From Stieleria neptunia (GTDB lineage Bacteria > Planctomycetota > Planctomycetia > Pirellulales > Pirellulaceae): a stretch of DNA of 64,000 nucleotides. The notes beneath the pieces are model-generated. The model saw nothing but the letters and a program-made list of their open reading frames with translations, did no database searches and was not told the DNA's origin. The stretch spans positions 7,064,938 through 7,128,937 of the forward strand of contig NZ_CP037423.1 in the NCBI RefSeq assembly GCF_007754155.1, read 5' to 3'. The first letter of the stretch is position 1, and every line of letters starts with the position of its first letter. Made by a program: the position numbers and the translations under genes. Shown one piece after another: positions 27,047-36,583 of this stretch.

Positions 27047-28651
27047 ATGACAAACTGCACAGTCGCCCCATCCTGCCGGCCGATTGCTGCGCTGGTGTGC
27101 GTTATTTTACACTGCGTCTTGATGATCGATGGCTTTGCCCAGACGCCAGAAATCCAGCCACAATCGCTGCAGTTTTCTCGCCAGGCTGTGCGACGAATGG
27201 TCTTTGACACGCCCCAGCAGATTCCTCTTGCCGCATTGGACCCGGCCACGATCGTCGGTTTGGACCTGATGCATCCCGTCGTGGGAAACTCAACGGGCGA
27301 GTCCCTCGTTTCGATCGGCGACGGCAGACTGAAACTTTCGGCCGCAAACGGCGCGTCGACGGCGCGCTGGATCGGAGGTTTCAATCCCTTTGCGACTTAC
27401 GAACTAGGCCTGCACCGATTCGATGGCAGCGGGCGAATCGGATTGCTGTTTCGTGACAGGCATCAGCACAACCACCTTTCCGCGGCCGTCGTTGTCAACA
27501 ACGGCGAGTACCAAGCGATCGAGTGGGTGGTGATGAAAGAGGGGCACCAGGTGGACCGGCAGAGATTTGCATGGCCCCAAGGGGTGAACACGACGGGGAC
27601 GATTCGGCTGCGCGTGCAGATGTTAGCCGTTGGCGCGAACCTTTACATCGAGTCGGAAGGAACGTCGCATTTGGTCGGGTATCCCGATTTCAACCAACAT
27701 CTCGAACTCCGCCGCAAGGAATTGATTCATCGTTTTGAGTTTTGCTTGTCCAGCGATTTGGAGCCGCATTCATCGGTTGAAATCGACAAGGTGATTGCGG
27801 CTTTGACGCCGGGCTGCGGCCAAGCCGACATTCGTGCCATCACCACGCGCGACGGCGCGCCGCTGCTGGATCAGGGTCGGGTATGGCTGACCATGACCGT
27901 GCGGGGGCGAGCGTTGCCGCATCCGCTACAGGGCGTGTTTTCCCTGAACCCGTCGGTGTTTGATCTCCGCTTCGAGGGAATCATTGTTTTTGACATGGGC
28001 GACGGTCTCTGGCGCAATGAACTCGCTTCGCATTTGTTTTTTGACGAGCCGTCGGGGCAATGGCGAGGCTGGACCACTGGATTCAGCGCTCTCGGTACGA
28101 CATCGCAAAAGGAAGAAAAAGCGATCCTGGCGGTCTGGAGTGATCGCGATCCTCGCCAGGGATTTTCCATCATGCACGCCCGACCGATCGGGCTGCAGGG
28201 GGAACACGAAGACCCGCACGGCGTGTATGACTCCCAGGCCAACAAGTGGCGGTTATTGCTGTCCGAGCGTGCCGGAAAGTATCGCGCCGGAATGTGGGAA
28301 TCCGATCAGTGGGATCGCGGGTATCAGCGTTTGGCTGGCCCTGTGGAAATGGACAGCACGGGGACGTTGATCCAAAAGGTTGGCAAGTCACGCTATGTTT
28401 TCTTCGGCAGTGCCGATCGCAAAGTATACATTCGCTCCTATCCCGATCTGAAGCCGGTTGGCGAATTGAACATGCACTTGCCGCCGTGGAACGAGAACAC
28501 GGGCACGCGGATTTGGCCGAACATCATCCCGCTGCCCGATGGGTACCCCGCGCCGTACATCGCGTTGATGATGGATCGCCAGAACTATCCCAAGATGCCG
28601 GCGCGCAATTGGACGTACGGCGCGATGTATCTCTTCTCTGCCCATCCTTGA
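27047..28651 (+). CDS. Secreted beta-propeller glycosidase-like protein
   Basis: A 534-residue protein with a signal peptide (AALVCVILHCVLMIDGFAQT). The N-terminal half is a jelly-roll-like domain (WIGGFNPFATYELGLHRFDG; RIGLLFRDRHQHNHLSAAVV). The C-terminal half carries five-bladed-propeller features of GH43/GH32-like proteins: HLFFDEPSGQWRGWTTGF, HEDPHGVYDSQANKWRLLLS, RYVFFGSADRKVYIRSYPD, NIIPLPDGYPAPYIALMMD. Catalytic acids cannot be assigned with certainty. It probably acts with the preceding helical-barrel protein on an extracellular polysaccharide. Confidence 0.65.
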   Translation: MTNCTVAPSCRPIAALVCVILHCVLMIDGFAQTPEIQPQSLQFSRQAVRRMVFDTPQQIPLAALDPATIVGLDLMHPVVGNSTGESLVSIGDGRLKLSAANGASTARWIGGFNPFATYELGLHRFDGSGRIGLLFRDRHQHNHLSAAVVVNNGEYQAIEWVVMKEGHQVDRQRFAWPQGVNTTGTIRLRVQMLAVGANLYIESEGTSHLVGYPDFNQHLELRRKELIHRFEFCLSSDLEPHSSVEIDKVIAALTPGCGQADIRAITTRDGAPLLDQGRVWLTMTVRGRALPHPLQGVFSLNPSVFDLRFEGIIVFDMGDGLWRNELASHLFFDEPSGQWRGWTTGFSALGTTSQKEEKAILAVWSDRDPRQGFSIMHARPIGLQGEHEDPHGVYDSQANKWRLLLSERAGKYRAGMWESDQWDRGYQRLAGPVEMDSTGTLIQKVGKSRYVFFGSADRKVYIRSYPDLKPVGELNMHLPPWNENTGTRIWPNIIPLPDGYPAPYIALMMDRQNYPKMPARNWTYGAMYLFSAHP

Positions 28652-28968
28652 TGGTGCGTCATGCGGAGCGAGTTGACCGTAGTCTGCGTTTTCCCTACTT
28701 ACCGGTTTTGCCGGTGGCGGGAACGCGTCGATCCACCGATCGATACAGCGGGAGCATTTCGACAAGCATCCGGTGTCGGCCACCGGTGCGTGAAAAAAAC
28801 CGCTGGATCGTCAAAAAAGAGACAGCGTACCTTTTCTTTCTTCGCAACAAGAGTTCACTCGCTTACCAGGCAGCTAACGAACAAGATGCGACCGCTCAAG
28901 GAGCGGCAGTTCCCTGCTGATCGGTAATTCCGTGATATCAACAATATTTATGCTGAGCCAACCACGAT
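28652..28968. other. Gene-free stretch between convergent units
   Basis: No gene is visible. A short stem ccgctcaaggagcgg near 28890 could help termination, but it has no U-tract. This marks the end of the island that begins with the HD/repeat operon. Confidence 0.35.
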
Positions 28969-31128
28969 CTAACTGAGGTCACATCCCAACAACTGTCTAC
29001 GCACAGAGGCACACTTGTCATTCGACAACGCGATAAGCACCGCATCCAAGTCCCGATGCAGAGATTTTATAGAAAGGTACCCGCGCAGTTTTGCACAACA
29101 GTACGCAGCGGCACGTCGCAGTACAACCGCGTCGCTTCGTGACGCAAGACCGGAAGAGTGAATAAGCAACCTCCATTGAGGGCGATTGAGCTTCAGACTT
29201 TTCTTATTGGCCAAAGCGCAGAACGCGGCATTGGCAACTGTTGGGTCATGATCTCTTGTGGACATGATTATCGCCGTGAACTCAGCTTCGGACAAGGTCG
29301 GCTTCTCCCTCGCTGCTGCAAGCGCTAAGGCTCGAACTTGAGCCTGATGTGAGGTAAGTCCTTTCTCGATAATACCATCCAATGCCCCCCCGAAAACGCC
29401 AGGCTTGTCGCGATCAATACAAGCCAACGTGTAGATTGACACTCCTTGAAGGTCCGAAGGATTTCCCGTGGCAACTCTGAATGGGTTAAGCGGGTTTTCC
29501 GCTTCGGCTGAGGACATCGATGATGGCGGCTCTGTGACTTCACCACTGGAAATCGGTGCGAGCACTTCAAAAATGCATTTGGCTTGTTCATCGGAACAAG
29601 TGTCTCCAATCGATTTAATCGCTTGCACGAGCTGCACTTTATTCGATATCAGGTTTTCGGGCTCGCGAATCATGTCGACGATTGCGCTAAGCAAAGCCTC
29701 CAGTGAGTCTTTTGCCAAATGTTTTCGATGCCGCAGTATTGCGTTCAGGTATACTGTGCCCGCCATCTGGACGGCAAGCTTTCTGTCCCCTTTTTGGATG
29801 GTGAATACGCCAAAGGAGCCGGCTTCAGTTTTGACCTCTTGTCCAAGAGGGCAAGTCTGTACTTGCTGTCTGACCCGGTTGGCAACATTCCGCGCGTCAG
29901 CGCTCAGTGCTTCGGGATTACTAATTTCAGCACCAAACTTTCCAATGACTTGAAGACGATACTCGTCCAAGGGCTGCCCCGAAGGAAAAAGCGATGCCCT
30001 TAGTCGTTGTTTCGCTTCTTCATCTCCTGCATCCGCGAGACTGCAAAGCAAATTGATTGCGTCTGGATAATCTGTGTGCTGCTTTCGGTCCAATGCCAGC
30101 GGTAGCGATGCGTCTATCAGTTCCGTGTAACATGCTGGTGAAATCTTATCCGAGCAGTGCGTTAACGATTGCATCATCTTGTCTCGCACCGTTAACACCT
30201 GATTACGGCCTTCAACTGGAGCTAACCAAATCGGGTGCTGGATTGCGGAACGAACCAGTTTCTCAGCCTGCGAAGAATCCAATCTCCATGACAACTTTGC
30301 CAACGTATCCCAGGCTCGTGAAATCGCAATCTGTTTCAAACGGTCATCGGAGGATTCGCATGCTTTAGAACATAGGCGATCGAATACACTGCCAAACCAC
30401 GTGTCCGGGATGGCGTCGTAAAATTGGTCTAGCATCTCGCATCCAATTATAAAGTGACGCCTGAGATTTGTGCATTCCATCCATTTTTTTGTGCAGTTTT
30501 CAATAACCTCTGGCGTCCCTTGAACTAGTAGAGTGTCTCCCAGTTGAGTAGCTATCTGCTTATCGTCGGCGATCACTGCGTGAAATACGGACTCATGAGG
30601 CCAACCGAGATCCATGCATTCTCGCGACATTATTGCTGATGCCAAGCGGTGCGGCCGCCAGCACCCTTGATGGTAACAGCGAAGTAGTTCTCGCCAAATG
30701 CTTGGCAATGATTCATATCGCTTGCCCTTCTCACGAGCAGCAAAGACTTCAAAATATGATTGATAGTCCCATAGGTTGACGTCGGCGATCAACGCTCGAT
30801 CGAACATTCCATAGAAATCATCTGCTTGAAGCAGGGAATGAGAAATGTCGCTGCGATTGTACTCGACTGCGATTCGAGACTTTTCTGGAATCTTATTCGT
30901 CAAGGGCATGATTCTTTCGTCGAATAGACTAATTGCCTCTGAGTCGCGATAATCCCAGTGCAGGATTCCGGCGATCGCGACGAGAAGTGCCACCCGGTCT
31001 AGTGTGCTCTCACGTTCGCTAAGCGTTGTTTCGAGCATCGAGATCGCTTCTCCTGGCTTACCATGAATTGCCAAACTCTTGGCAAGTGGAAGCTCCGCGC
31101 GAACGATTGGACTGGTGAGATCAATCAT
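28969..31128 (-). CDS. Large TPR/HEAT-repeat protein partnered with HD-domain gene
   Basis: A 719-residue, almost wholly helical protein without signal peptide or membrane segment, so probably cytosolic. The N-terminal ~130 residues are TPR-like (LAKSLAIHGKPGEAISMLET, DYRDSEAISLFDERIMPLT). The middle is irregular helix. The C-terminal ~170 residues are HEAT-like (LTSHQAQVRALALAAAREKP, DPTVANAAFCALANKKSLKL, VVLRRAAAYCCAKLRGYLS). Its start overlaps the end of the upstream HD gene by 8 nt, indicating translational coupling and a joint role. Codons use visibly more A/T than the neighbours, suggesting transfer. The upstream IS probably reduces its expression unless a promoter lies within the IS or the 3' half-gene. 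No named family recognised. Confidence 0.7.
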   Translation of the reverse strand: MIDLTSPIVRAELPLAKSLAIHGKPGEAISMLETTLSERESTLDRVALLVAIAGILHWDYRDSEAISLFDERIMPLTNKIPEKSRIAVEYNRSDISHSLLQADDFYGMFDRALIADVNLWDYQSYFEVFAAREKGKRYESLPSIWRELLRCYHQGCWRPHRLASAIMSRECMDLGWPHESVFHAVIADDKQIATQLGDTLLVQGTPEVIENCTKKWMECTNLRRHFIIGCEMLDQFYDAIPDTWFGSVFDRLCSKACESSDDRLKQIAISRAWDTLAKLSWRLDSSQAEKLVRSAIQHPIWLAPVEGRNQVLTVRDKMMQSLTHCSDKISPACYTELIDASLPLALDRKQHTDYPDAINLLCSLADAGDEEAKQRLRASLFPSGQPLDEYRLQVIGKFGAEISNPEALSADARNVANRVRQQVQTCPLGQEVKTEAGSFGVFTIQKGDRKLAVQMAGTVYLNAILRHRKHLAKDSLEALLSAIVDMIREPENLISNKVQLVQAIKSIGDTCSDEQAKCIFEVLAPISSGEVTEPPSSMSSAEAENPLNPFRVATGNPSDLQGVSIYTLACIDRDKPGVFGGALDGIIEKGLTSHQAQVRALALAAAREKPTLSEAEFTAIIMSTRDHDPTVANAAFCALANKKSLKLNRPQWRLLIHSSGLASRSDAVVLRRAAAYCCAKLRGYLSIKSLHRDLDAVLIALSNDKCASVRRQLLGCDLS

Positions 31129-32371
31129 TCAGCGACTCCAATTCGGATGTTCCTATGATTGATCCTAATTCTCCGTTCGCAAAATCAAGTTCACGACAAA
31201 TGGCGTTGAGCAGCAGGATTTCGTCCTGATCGGTCGTTGCTTTGATTGCTTCGCTGAAGACCTGCTTTGCAGAGGCATAGTCGCAGGATGCGACAAACCA
31301 GTTCGCGATTGCTCGAAGGCAAGGAAAAAGGTAGCGGTGGGACTGATCCAGGTTTCGGGCAGTCTCAAGGAGTGCTGGGACCCACCCCTTTACAAGATTG
31401 GGAGAGCCTTCCTCCAAGCACATTTCCAGTAATCGAGTCCCAATCTCCATCCTCTGGGCTGTAGCTAGCTGCTGATTACTTCTGTCGAACTCAAAAACAA
31501 GATTCATGATCGCGCTGCGTTTGCTTCCAATTTCCCACAATTCGTTGGATAGGTCCGACAAGCCTTTCAAGTATTCGCCAGGCGACATGCTCGACTTCTT
31601 CTCGCGCAATTGGTCTAGTCGCTGTTCGATGTGGGGACGCGACTCTTGAAACGTAGATAACAAAATTGCACGTCGCCGCTCGTCTTCCTTCAGATGACGA
31701 GACTGCAATTCACTAATCATCGCAGTTGTGACTGTATCCGGCATGGAAAGAGTGTTGCTGTACTGCTTCACCTTCAATTGCGCTTTGACTGTCCAGTTGG
31801 CGGCGTACTTGTTGAATGTTGCCGCATGCCGATTGAATTCGGCTTCAATCCACGGCTTTTGAAGCTCAGGTATGATTCGAGAGTACGAGTCGAATTTATC
31901 CGGTGGGAAGTCAAACCATATCACAACCGAACGGTCAGCTTGATTGAATACCACATCTTCAGTGTAGTAATGTCGCCACCAATGTTTTTGCGACGTAATG
32001 TCCAGCAGCAGTGTACCTGCCTTTGGACGTGTAGCTCTTCGTCGCGATTCTTCGAGAATATCTGCAACCCGAAGTAGACCGGCCAGCAGTTTCATCCGAA
32101 TGCCTGGACCATCTTCCGTGAGCTCGTTGTATCGCTTGCGGTCGGCCTCTTGTTCAAGGTACAAGTTGTGGGACTCGCACAAGCAAGCGATCTTCGAGGG
32201 TTCATATGCAGAAGAAAGCTGAATCCCTATGATTGGAGACTCAGCACGCACGGATGACTGAACCATCTCTGCAGAAATCCGGTGATGCATCTCGCGAAGG
32301 ATGTCGCGACGTCGCTGAATCGGCAAATCATTCCATGGCAACTCTAAATTGAGTTCGGCAACAGCCCTAGT
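31121..32371 (-). pseudogene. HD-domain protein, 3' part separated by IS insertion
   Basis: Encodes residues ~100-515 of the gene whose 5' part is at 34217-34519. It includes the later HD-superfamily elements: the histidine pair in REMHHRISAEMV, the ACLCESH helix, and the aspartate in LLAGLLRVADILEES that completes the metal site. A mixed alpha/beta segment follows (LLLDITSQKHWWRHYYTED, SVVIWFDFPP), and a TPR-like helical C-terminus ends FSEAIKATTDQDEILLLN. Joining ...GETR to AVAELN... by removing the IS and one target copy restores a continuous frame. Downstream it overlaps the repeat-protein gene by 8 nt. Confidence 0.8.
32366..32371. repeat. Target-site duplication, left copy
   Basis: The 6-bp sequence cctagt directly abuts the IS left end and is repeated at 34217-34222. 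Confidence 0.85.
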
Positions 32372-34216
32372 CCTCAATCAAGCGAACACTGGATGATGAA
32401 AATCTGAAAAAACTCGAAACCCTCGGCGTTTTGCGGGTGTATTGGAGGTAACTACAACTTCAACGCACTCACTCAGCAGAGGATTTCGAGTGAACGACAA
32501 TTTACGCCGTCGATTTCATCGCCGCAAGCGAGTTCTTTTGCAACGTATCGATAAGAAGAAGGGCAAGACGCATACGCCCATGATTCGCCCTTTGCGGGCG
32601 AAGTACGAACTGGCCAATAAAGTTGAGGCGATCTCCTGCGGTGGAATCGGCATGATCATGCAGCTTGTCCAGCAACTCGGATTGCGAAAGCACATCAACC
32701 AGTCCGCGCCAGTGTTTAAGCTTCACGCGCCGTACGACGAAGCCGACCACGTGCTCAATATTGCCCTGAATCTATTGGCCGGGGGGACCTGCCTCGAACA
32801 TTTAGAGCATCGCCGCACCGACCAGGCGTACCTGGATGCACTCGGCGCAGAACGGATTCCCGATCCGACAACCGCTGGTGACTTCTGCCGCCGTTTTGAT
32901 GGTTTCAAGCTACTGCTCTTGATGCAGGGAATTAACGCGGCACGCAAGAAGGTTTGGAAGCAACAATCCGATGCGTTCTTCGAGCAGGCCACGATTGAAG
33001 CCGATGGTACGATGGTTGAGACTTGCGGTGAAAAGAAGGAGGGCGTCGGAATCAACTACAAAGGTCAGTGGGGATACCATCCACTGGTTGTAACGCTCGC
33101 GGAAACCAAAGAGTTGCTGTATCTGGCCAACCGCAGCGGCAATCGTCCCAGCGGTGAAGGCTCATCGTTCTACTTCGACAGGGCGATCGAATTGTGTCGC
33201 AGTGCCGGGTTTCGAAAGATCCTGTTGCGTGGTGACACAGACTTTTCGTCAACTCAACATCTCGATCGATGGGACGCGCAGGGCGTCCGTTTTGTGTTTG
33301 GTTATGACGCCAACAAAACACTGACTGCAATTGCCGATTCCCTCGACGAATCGGCATGGAAACCGCTCCGGCGGCAAAGATCGACTTCGAAAAATCCGCG
33401 TGCAAAACGTCCGAATTACAAAGAGCAAATCGTCGTAGAAAATGGCTACGAGAACAAAAAACTGCGTGCTGAAAGCTACGCTGAGTTTCCGTATCAGCCC
33501 GGCAACTGCAAGCGTCCCTACCGGATGGTTGCTGTTCGCAAAAACATCGACGTCACGACCGGACAGCAATTCCTGTTCAGCACCGAAAAGTACTTCTTCT
33601 ACATCAGCAATGAACCAAAGCAAGAAAAGCAGTCGCGTGAATTGATCGGAGACGGCAATCATCGCTGCGATCAGGAAAACACGATTAGCCAGCTCAAGGC
33701 GAGTCACGCATTGACCGCGCCACTGGATTCACTGGAAAGCAATTGGGCGTACATGTTGTTCGCTTCTCTTGCCTGGACGCTGAAGCTTTGGAGTGGACTG
33801 ATGGTCCGCGTCAAAGGGAATCCGGGTCAGAAGAAGGCGAGGAAGCGGCTCCGTGACCGCGTGATCAAAATGGAGTTTTCGACGTTCCTGACATCGTTGA
33901 TCCAGATCCCGGCCCAAGTCATCCGCTCATCGCGTCAGTTGAAGTTGCGGATTCTGACATACCGTCTCGGCGTCGAAAATTTGTTCACGCTCAGTGACCA
34001 TATTGCGATGCCGCTTCGAACGTGACACGTCGCAACCAACGAAGCCGGAGTCCGGACGCTCCGGTACCGCCGCTAACGCCTAACCCGAGAAACGAAACAT
34101 TGAGCACCATACATTGCGAAATTTTTGATAAGGAGCAGTGCTCCCGCGTGCCCCGCTGCGCCTCGGAAATCTACAGCCGTCATCCAAAATCAACGCCCGC
34201 GTTCGCTTGATTGAGG
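32372..34216 (+). mobile_element. IS1380-family insertion sequence, complete
   Basis: An 1845-bp element bounded by perfect 16-bp terminal inverted repeats, cctcaatcaagcgaac at 32372-32387 and its complement at 34201-34216. It is flanked by the direct repeat cctagt. It carries one intact transposase gene. It is inserted in, and oriented opposite to, an HD-domain gene whose frame is otherwise intact, which argues for a recent insertion. Confidence 0.93.
32490..34025 (+). CDS. IS1380-family transposase
   Basis: About 511 residues from GTG 32490, which has AGAGGA 6 nt upstream; the frame extends back to 32442. Family marks are IPDPTTAGDFCRRFDGF near residue 145, the first catalytic aspartate in ATIEADGTMVET, the second in LLRGDTDFSSTQHLD, and the catalytic glutamate in HRCDQENTISQLKA. 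Together these make the DDE triad of an RNase-H-fold transposase. The C-terminus is basic (KKARKRLRDRVIKMEF). Intact and apparently functional. Confidence 0.93.
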   Translation: MNDNLRRRFHRRKRVLLQRIDKKKGKTHTPMIRPLRAKYELANKVEAISCGGIGMIMQLVQQLGLRKHINQSAPVFKLHAPYDEADHVLNIALNLLAGGTCLEHLEHRRTDQAYLDALGAERIPDPTTAGDFCRRFDGFKLLLLMQGINAARKKVWKQQSDAFFEQATIEADGTMVETCGEKKEGVGINYKGQWGYHPLVVTLAETKELLYLANRSGNRPSGEGSSFYFDRAIELCRSAGFRKILLRGDTDFSSTQHLDRWDAQGVRFVFGYDANKTLTAIADSLDESAWKPLRRQRSTSKNPRAKRPNYKEQIVVENGYENKKLRAESYAEFPYQPGNCKRPYRMVAVRKNIDVTTGQQFLFSTEKYFFYISNEPKQEKQSRELIGDGNHRCDQENTISQLKASHALTAPLDSLESNWAYMLFASLAWTLKLWSGLMVRVKGNPGQKKARKRLRDRVIKMEFSTFLTSLIQIPAQVIRSSRQLKLRILTYRLGVENLFTLSDHIAMPLRT

Positions 34217-34222
34217 CCTAGT
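34217..34222. repeat. Target-site duplication, right copy
   Basis: cctagt immediately after the IS right end; pairs with 32366-32371. Removing one copy plus the IS restores the HD gene frame. Confidence 0.85.
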
Positions 34223-34519
34223 CTCGCCAGCGTTTTCGTACTGCAAGCCAATATCATGGAGATAACAGGCACAATACAGGATGACTAATTCCCGCTCAGT
34301 GAGTCTGTTCCTGTTTTCCTGCAACGGCGTGACGAGTTCGTCGACAAGGGTGGTAACACCGTCCGAATGCAACACGCTATGATCGGTGAAGTGCGGCAAG
34401 ATGTTATTGTCAAGGATCGGCGCAACTGCATCCCGGAGTTGAATGAGAAACGCTCGCGACGATTCCTCAACGAGATGTTCAAAGTTTGGGGCGTTCCCGT
34501 ACTTTCCTTGTCGATTCAT
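34217..34519 (-). pseudogene. HD-domain phosphohydrolase-like protein, 5' part split by IS
   Basis: From the ATG at 34519 (an in-frame TTG lies at 34549) the first 101 codons encode the start of an HD-superfamily domain: NNILPHFTDHSVLHSDGVTT with the leading histidines, then ILYCACYLHDIGLQYEN with the core His-Asp pair. Reading stops in IS sequence after ...NAGETR. HD domains bind metals and hydrolyse phosphate esters such as cyclic or other nucleotides. The domain resembles the HD-CE type described in predicted bacterial conflict systems. That resemblance is from memory of motif layout, not a search. Confidence 0.8.
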
Positions 34520-34859
34520 GCGATCGCATCCGTCTTTTTTACATAACAACGGAACTCATCACCGTAGACTAGCCAAGCAACACCTTGATTGTTGACGGTT
34601 TTCTTCGCTCAGAGTTCAGTAGGAGGGTCGAATTGTACATCGGCAAGCGAGCAAGCACACTAGCAGGAAATGATCGGGCGACTTGTGCTGCCGTGCAGTC
34701 GACGATCTGCGAGGACAGTTGCCCAGCTCGACGCCCTTGCCGTCGATACTTGGCAACGCGTTCATGGGGGAGTTGTGGGCAACGCGAAACTTGACGCGTC
34801 GAAGAGATCTTGTGATCAAATACACTGAAGGAGTTGGAGGTCGGTGGTGCAATGGACGA
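34520..34859. other. Gene-free stretch upstream of HD gene
   Basis: Should hold the promoter of the HD/repeat operon. A minus-strand frame (residues such as ERVAKYRRQGRRAGQLSSQI at ~34620-34770) looks faintly protein-like but has no start or known family. Nothing else is seen. Confidence 0.35.
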
Positions 34860-35234
34860 TCATTCGGATGGATTGTGGTGCCAAATCATCTCATGCATGT
34901 CACCCCTAAATCCCTCACGCCGATACCAATCGACAAGCATCCGGCAGTCAGATTTTGGCGTATCTTCAACGTGCAGCGAAAGATCAACTTCACACTTCCC
35001 AGCCACACCGCAGACTTTCCGAAGCAGTCGCTTGGCATGCCCTTGTCCGCGGTGTTCAATATCTGTTTCCAGATTCCGAATGTAGATCGTATTTGGACGA
35101 CACGGGTCTTCAAATAGCTCAATTCTGGAGCAACCGGTGCCATCGCACTGCCACCAATCGTCAGGCTCATCGAATGCTGATGAGAGTTCGCCGCTCACCA
35201 TTTCGAAAAATCGTAGAACGTTGTCTGTCGTCAT
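34860..35234 (-). CDS. GNAT-like N-acetyltransferase
   Basis: A 124-residue protein with GNAT motif A in IEHRGQGHAKRLLRKVC near residue 60 (the R/Q-x-x-G-x-G/A acetyl-CoA pyrophosphate loop). It is preceded by the beta-4 strand TIYIRNLETD and followed by motif B-like MLVDWYRREGFRGD. It is somewhat short for the fold, lacking part of the N-terminal strands. The acceptor is unknown. It stands alone between the HD operon and small genes on the plus strand. Confidence 0.7.
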   Translation of the reverse strand: MTTDNVLRFFEMVSGELSSAFDEPDDWWQCDGTGCSRIELFEDPCRPNTIYIRNLETDIEHRGQGHAKRLLRKVCGVAGKCEVDLSLHVEDTPKSDCRMLVDWYRREGFRGDMHEMIWHHNPSE

Positions 35235-35525
35235 CTTCGTCTGGCAAGAACTCGAAAAGGAGCGGGAATTGGGGGGCTTTTCAAGATATTGACATTATGT
35301 TGCCTTTGCTTGCCCGTCCAACACGCTCCGGTGGCCGACACCGGGGCACGCTCGGATTTGGTCCGATCTCGCGTGGTGAATCCGAGGAAGTTTCCGATCA
35401 ACAGAATGCAACCAATTGGGGGTCCAAACAGTTTTCCCGGAATTCGCCACTTCGTGCTCATATCAAACGGAACTCCGTTACGCTACAGTTTGGTCCCTCA
35501 TCGAATTCGATTGGCCGAGGAAACA

Positions 35526-35831
35526 ATGTCAAAAATTGAGCAAGCAGCCACGCAGAAAGACGCTCCCTCGGCGGGATCCGAACACACGGAGAAGATCAAA
35601 TCACAGATTCTGGATAAAGTCGGCAGGCCCCCCCGCCTGCATCGTGTGGAGGTGTGTCGGCATCACAACGGCAACTATCGGGTCAACATCTGGGAGAGAT
35701 TGGAGCCAACAGGGGACACCGCTTTCTCAACGCGTGCCCACATCCTGGCGTCTTACTATTTAAAGGTATCGGATTCAGGGGAGATCCTGCACAGCAACCC
35801 GCTACTGACCAAGCTCCGTTTCTCGGCCTGA
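35526..35831 (+). CDS. Small hypothetical protein
   Basis: A 101-residue protein. ATG 35526 has GAGG 5 nt upstream; the frame is open further upstream but without protein character. An N-terminal charged helix (EHTEKIKSQILDKVG) is followed by a beta-rich C-terminus (RLHRVEVCRHHNGNYRVNIW, HILASYYLKVSDSGEIL). The shape suggests a small beta-sheet domain. No family recognised. Confidence 0.65.
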   Translation: MSKIEQAATQKDAPSAGSEHTEKIKSQILDKVGRPPRLHRVEVCRHHNGNYRVNIWERLEPTGDTAFSTRAHILASYYLKVSDSGEILHSNPLLTKLRFSA

Positions 35832-35977
35832 ACTTTCCGGGCTGATTTTGCGGCCATCGTCCCTGGAACGACTGTCTTGTCTATTCGCGTGAGAAACGAA
35901 GCGTCGGGTGAGCGGCGCGGCTCGATACGTCTCATCTTGTGGCGTTCCCGATTTCCACGACTAAACGAGAGGGATCC

Positions 35978-36583
35978 ATGATGCGACTTGGGCTGCTGGC
36001 CGATATTCATGGCGATGTCAATCAACTGGCCAAAGCGATTGAACGGCTTCGGCGGGAATCGGTTGACACATTCGTTCTCTTGGGCGACGTCATCTACGAC
36101 AGTCGCCACGCGGACGAGATCGTGGAGTTGCTACGATCGTGCGGTGCCATTGGCGTGTGGGGGAACCACGAATTGGGACTTTGTGTCGATCCCGACGTCG
36201 AGATGCGCCAATGGTACTCCGAATCGGTCATGGAGTTTTTCAGCACGCTTCAACCCAGACTTGAGCTGGAAGACGTCCTTGTCTCACACACGTTTCCCAC
36301 GGAAGACGCACGGGACGTTCTGTCCTTTTATGTTGGCGTCCCCGAAGAATCCGACGTGATCGAGAACTGCTTTGCCAGACTTCCACAGCGCATCATGATC
36401 AGCGGGCACTTTCATCGATGGTTTGCCGCAACACCGTCTGGGAAATTAGACTGGAAAGGCGAGGGCCCATTGGACCTGGCTTCCGAAGACCGATACTTTA
36501 TCGTCGTCAACGCGGTGATGAACGGCTTTGCGGCCGTGTTGGACTTAGAACGGAATCTCCTTGTCCCGATGGAGCTATCGTAA
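35978..36583 (+). CDS. Calcineurin-like metallophosphoesterase
   Basis: About 201 residues; ATG 35978 follows GAGAGGGA. The order of metal-binding blocks is canonical: LADIHGDVNQL (D-x-H), FVLLGDVIYDS (G-D), GVWGNHELGL (G-N-H-E), LVSHTFP (histidine) and ISGHFHRWF (G-H-x-H). It is a YfcE/MJ0936-type compact phosphoesterase that would bind two metals and cleave phosphodiesters or phosphomonoesters. Cytosolic; substrate not predictable. Confidence 0.9.
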   Translation: MMRLGLLADIHGDVNQLAKAIERLRRESVDTFVLLGDVIYDSRHADEIVELLRSCGAIGVWGNHELGLCVDPDVEMRQWYSESVMEFFSTLQPRLELEDVLVSHTFPTEDARDVLSFYVGVPEESDVIENCFARLPQRIMISGHFHRWFAATPSGKLDWKGEGPLDLASEDRYFIVVNAVMNGFAAVLDLERNLLVPMELS

